A stretch of DNA of 42,933 nucleotides from a virus: positions 1 to 42,933 of the IMG/VR virus record IMGVR_UViG_3300027739_000018; one strand, written 5' to 3'. The notes under the pieces were generated by a model, which was given only the letters and a program-made list of their open reading frames with translations, searched no databases and had not been told where the DNA came from. The position numbers were made by a program, and so were the translations under genes. Positions 40,205-42,933 of the stretch are shown here, piece after piece; position 1 is the stretch's first letter, and each line of letters begins with the position of its first letter.

Positions 40205-41274
40205 AGGATACTTAGTGCAACTTTTATCCGCCGTAAACCCTCCATGATATTCTCCATGCTTGTAGCGTAAGATATTCTTATATACCCCTCGCCTTTGTCT
40301 CCAAATGCGGTTCCAGGAAGTACCGCTACTCCCTCATCAAGTAAGTGCTTTGCTATCTCATCACTTGTTTTCTTGAAAAATGAGATGTTGGGAAAAGCGT
40401 AGAACGCCCCTTCAGGCTTTTTACAAGTAACCCCAGGGATACTGTTCAGGAACTCAACAATATAGTCTCTCCGCTTCTCAAATTCAAACTTCATTTTCTT
40501 AACGGAGTTTTGATCGCCTCTTAATGCTTCAAGTGCCGCATACTGGGTAAATGTTGCGGTACAGCCTACGGTGTGGGTAAGGAAACAGTCAATCTTTTCA
40601 GTCATCTCTTTGGGGAAAACCATATACCCTATCCTCCACCCTGTCATGGCGTAGGTCTTTGAAAATCCGTTTACTAATATGGTCTTATCTTTATTTGAGA
40701 GGCCGTAGTAGCTCTCGTAATCGCCGTAAGAAAGTTCAGAGTACATCTCATCCGTTATGACATAGGTGTCGTGCTTTTTTATTGCTATCATCTCGTTATG
40801 ACCTAGCACCTCACCAGTCGGATTGCTAGGTGAGTTAAGGATGATGAGTTTGGTCAGGTTGGTTATCTTATCCTGTGGTACACAATCAAAATAATCAATA
40901 AGAGCCCGATAGGTAGGAAATCCCGGGTTGGGGTAGTGCACATGGTCTCCCTTATTAAGAAGTGCCGCCATAGCAACAAATATCGCGGTCTTACCTGACG
41001 GGGTGATTGCTACCTGTTCAACCGATACCTTATGCTTTTTGGCTATCTCGTTTCTCAACTCAAATATCCCCAAAGGAGAAGTATATCTTGTTTTTCCTGA
41101 GATGATTGCGTCTATCCCCGCATCAACAATATTCTTTGGAGTCGGGAAGTCAGGTTGCCCTATCTCAAAGTGGATAATGCTTTTTCCCATTGCCTCCAGT
41201 TGATTTGCCTTATTCAACACAACATAGGCACCTTCGGGGGTGAGCTTGTTGAGACAATCACTTACTTTTGACAT
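40201..41274 (-). CDS. Class I/II PLP aminotransferase (aspartate/alanine type, subgroup Ib)
   Basis: 357 aa. Motifs in order: IGQPDFPTP, SGKTAIFVAM, NSPSNPTG, ITDEMY with Asp175, NGFSKTYAMTGWRIGY with the PLP lysine Lys206, and a RISYATS end with the carboxylate-binding Arg. It exchanges amino groups between amino and keto acids. In this cluster it could supply pyruvate or another keto acid to the TPP enzyme, or act on a sugar-derived keto group; neither is shown by sequence. Overlaps the dehydrase before it by 17 bases and the next gene by four. Confidence 0.85.
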   Translation of the reverse strand: MSKVSDCLNKLTPEGAYVVLNKANQLEAMGKSIIHFEIGQPDFPTPKNIVDAGIDAIISGKTRYTSPLGIFELRNEIAKKHKVSVEQVAITPSGKTAIFVAMAALLNKGDHVHYPNPGFPTYRALIDYFDCVPQDKITNLTKLIILNSPSNPTGEVLGHNEMIAIKKHDTYVITDEMYSELSYGDYESYYGLSNKDKTILVNGFSKTYAMTGWRIGYMVFPKEMTEKIDCFLTHTVGCTATFTQYAALEALRGDQNSVKKMKFEFEKRRDYIVEFLNSIPGVTCKKPEGAFYAFPNISFFKKTSDEIAKHLLDEGVAVLPGTAFGDKGEGYIRISYATSMENIMEGLRRIKVALSIL

Positions 41275-42460
41275 ACTCTATTATTTTGTCCGACATATAA
41301 TCTATGTCATCAATTGATAACCCGGGGTACACTCCTACCATGAAGGAGTTGAACATGACCTTATCTGCGTTGTTCAAATCCCATACTATTCTTTTTTTAA
41401 TATTTCGGTAGGCGGGTTGGCGGGTTATGTTTCCTGCGAAGATAAGTCTGGTCTGAACGCCGTTTTCCTCTAAGAACTTCGTTATCTCCCTGCGGGTGAA
41501 CTTCTTGGTCTTAATGGTCATCGGAAATGAGAACCAGCTGGGGTCGCTTCCTGACAGAACATGGGGAAATTCAAATATGTCCTGAAGTCCCTCTAGGTTT
41601 TTAAGGAGTCTTTTATAATTGCGTTTGCGGATGGTTACGAATTGGTCTAGTTTTTTCAACTGTTCAACGCCGATTGCCGCCTCTATCTCCGTTGGCTTTA
41701 AGTTATACCCTATTTTACTGGTTATGTATTTGTGATCGTATTCATGGCCGTCAACCCTGAAGCTGAAACGTGCCTGACACGCCCCCATGTGCCTTTTCTC
41801 ATCCCCCCTACAGTAACAATCCCTCCCCCAATCTCTGTACTGTCTAATTATTTTCTCCTGAAGTTTGTTCTGGTAACAGATAGCCCCTCCCTCCCCCATG
41901 GTTATATGATGGGCGGGGTAGAAAGAATAGGTGGACAGGTCTCCGAAACTACCCAACTTCTGTCCGTTATATGTACTCCCCAGAGCATCACAGCAATCCT
42001 CTATTAAAAGTAAATTATGTCTCTTACAGAAGTCGGCAATGTACTCAATATCCGCAGGGTTACCTAGGGTATGGGCGAACATTACGGCCTTAGTCTTGGG
42101 AGACAGGGCGTGTCCTAACTGGGAGTAGTCAATGTTGAGGGTACTGTCGCAATCTAAAAATACGGGAACTAAATTATTCTGGATAATGGGGTTAACGGTG
42201 GTGGGAAAAGCAAGGCCACAGGTTATAACCTCGCTTCCCGCAGGCAGCTCAAGAACTGTCAGGGCTAATAAGTTGGCAGAAGAACCTGAATTGGTAAGAA
42301 CCGACCCGTTCATTCCGATATAGTTGGCAAGTGTTGTTTCAAATTCCTCCCCCTTATCCCCCAACCCGAACCACCCCTTATCTATCACCGCCTTAGCGGC
42401 GTTTCGTTCTTTCTCATCCATTACTCCACCTGCGTACTGGAGACGCTTAGTAGTAGTCAT
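41258..42460 (-). CDS. rfbH: RfbH-type CDP-4-keto-6-deoxyglucose-3-dehydrase (DegT/DnrJ fold)
   Basis: 400 aa. The active-site segment SFYPAHHITMGEGG has His185 where DegT/DnrJ aminotransferases have the PLP lysine, the hallmark of 3-dehydrase E1. Cys157, Cys215, Cys217 and Cys228 give C-X57-C-X1-C-X10-C; the known E1 motif for the [2Fe-2S] cluster is C-X57-C-X1-C-X7-C, so only the last gap differs. RDWGRDCYC, GHEYDHKYITSKIGYNLKPTEIEAAIG and FAGNITRQPA also match RfbH. With an E3 reductase (not in the window) it makes CDP-3,6-dideoxy-4-keto-glucose. It overlaps the epimerase by 14 bases and the aminotransferase by 17. Confidence 0.9.
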   Translation of the reverse strand: MTTTKRLQYAGGVMDEKERNAAKAVIDKGWFGLGDKGEEFETTLANYIGMNGSVLTNSGSSANLLALTVLELPAGSEVITCGLAFPTTVNPIIQNNLVPVFLDCDSTLNIDYSQLGHALSPKTKAVMFAHTLGNPADIEYIADFCKRHNLLLIEDCCDALGSTYNGQKLGSFGDLSTYSFYPAHHITMGEGGAICYQNKLQEKIIRQYRDWGRDCYCRGDEKRHMGACQARFSFRVDGHEYDHKYITSKIGYNLKPTEIEAAIGVEQLKKLDQFVTIRKRNYKRLLKNLEGLQDIFEFPHVLSGSDPSWFSFPMTIKTKKFTRREITKFLEENGVQTRLIFAGNITRQPAYRNIKKRIVWDLNNADKVMFNSFMVGVYPGLSIDDIDYMSDKIIEYVKSK

Positions 42461-42933
42461 AGTTACGTTTCAAACCACATCTCACCCCGTAGATAGGGGT
42501 AAAACCGATACTTTTAAGACGGGTAGTGTTTGCCACCCAGTGGTTTGTGTCGTAAGTACGGAGACCGGAGACTTCTTTGTAGTTTAGTTTTTTTCCCGCA
42601 ATTTGTTCGTAAAGCTTAACAATCTCTAAATTGGAATATTGCTTACCCATTCCGATGTTAAGCGCCCCTGTTAAATCACTCTCTGCTGCCCTTACCATGG
42701 CCTCTGCCGCATCAACCACATATATCCAGTCATGTTTGACCTCCGGCACTAAGTTCATCACTTCCCCTGACTTGAGAGACTTGATAAGGGTGGGCATAAA
42801 CCTCCACTCATACTCCCCCTCCCCGAACATGGAAAACGGTCTCACCACCAGCGTGTTCTTAAAACACCCCGTTAAAAGAGACGCACATGCTTTGGTAGTG
42901 GCATACCCTCCGACAGGGTTTAGTGCATCACTC
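42447..42933 (-). CDS. SDR-type NAD(P)-dependent epimerase/reductase, C-terminal part (joins 1-465)
   Basis: C-terminal 119 residues of the 274-aa protein that starts at 465; the part from 42807 on is also present at 1-127. It shows HDWIYVVDAAEAM and GALNIGMGKQYSN, the usual substrate-domain motifs of nucleotide-sugar epimerases. Read on the circle it is intact, so it is not truncated. It overlaps the RfbH-type gene by 14 bases. Confidence 0.85.
   Translation of the reverse strand, partial: SDALNPVGGYATTKACASLLTGCFKNTLVVRPFSMFGEGEYEWRFMPTLIKSLKSGEVMNLVPEVKHDWIYVVDAAEAMVRAAESDLTGALNIGMGKQYSNLEIVKLYEQIAGKKLNYKEVSGLRTYDTNHWVANTTRLKSIGFTPIYGVRCGLKRNYDYY
42807..42933. repeat. Right copy of 127-bp terminal overlap
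   Basis: Identical to 1-127. See the left copy. The unique genome is positions 1-42806. Confidence 0.95.

Overview
The window is a complete tailed-phage genome of podovirus type, apparently circular or circularly permuted. The last 127 bases (42807-42933) repeat the first 127 exactly, and one gene, an SDR-type NAD-dependent epimerase/reductase, reads without a break across that junction. The unique length is therefore about 42,806 bp. A 127-base overlap is what a k=127 assembler leaves on a circular contig. The genetic code looks standard, with TGA used as a stop. I see no tRNA, rRNA, CRISPR array, transposon, integrase, polymerase, helicase or primase. The host cannot be named from the sequence. 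It must read sigma70-like TTGACA promoters, canonical Shine-Dalgarno (SD) sites on some genes, and probably leaderless mRNAs.

Layout. A control region (about 920-1870) separates two divergent blocks. To its right on the + strand (1.8-9.4 kb) is the early/replication block: many very small proteins chained by ATGA overlaps, small zinc-ribbon, HTH and ribbon-helix-helix proteins, a membrane-anchored transglycosylase-like protein, a short replication initiator with an internal array of tandem 7-bp repeats (candidate origin), two DNA methyltransferase-type proteins and a NinG-like nuclease. To its left on the - strand, through the circle junction and down to 9.4 kb, is the late block. In order of transcription it holds an autoregulated Phd/YefM-like regulator, a sugar-nucleotide biosynthesis cluster, terminase small and large subunits, a cystathionine-gamma-synthase-like enzyme, portal, structural proteins, an HNH homing endonuclease, scaffold, major capsid protein, a FkbM methyltransferase and two glycosyltransferases, tail and fibre proteins, adaptor, nozzle, internal virion proteins, amidase endolysin and holin-like proteins.

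The most unusual content is the sugar cluster. It holds an SDR epimerase/reductase, an RfbH-type 3-dehydrase (active-site Lys replaced by His, plus the iron-sulfur cysteine pattern), a class I aminotransferase and an acetolactate-synthase-like TPP enzyme split into two overlapping frames. All are joined by overlapping stop/start codons directly to the terminase genes. The gene set resembles 3,6-dideoxyhexose and branched (yersiniose-type) sugar pathways. With the late-expressed glycosyltransferases and FkbM methyltransferase it suggests that the phage makes and attaches an unusual sugar, to its own particle or to the host surface.

Control can also be read. The Phd-like regulator gene has three copies of GTGTCTACAC at exact 23-bp spacing through its own promoter. 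Five late promoters share an 11-base element, AAAACTTGACC, with a -10 box 17 bp downstream, placed at the stop codon of the gene before. Several of these, and the regulator promoter, put the start codon 5-10 bases after the -10 box, which implies leaderless transcripts.
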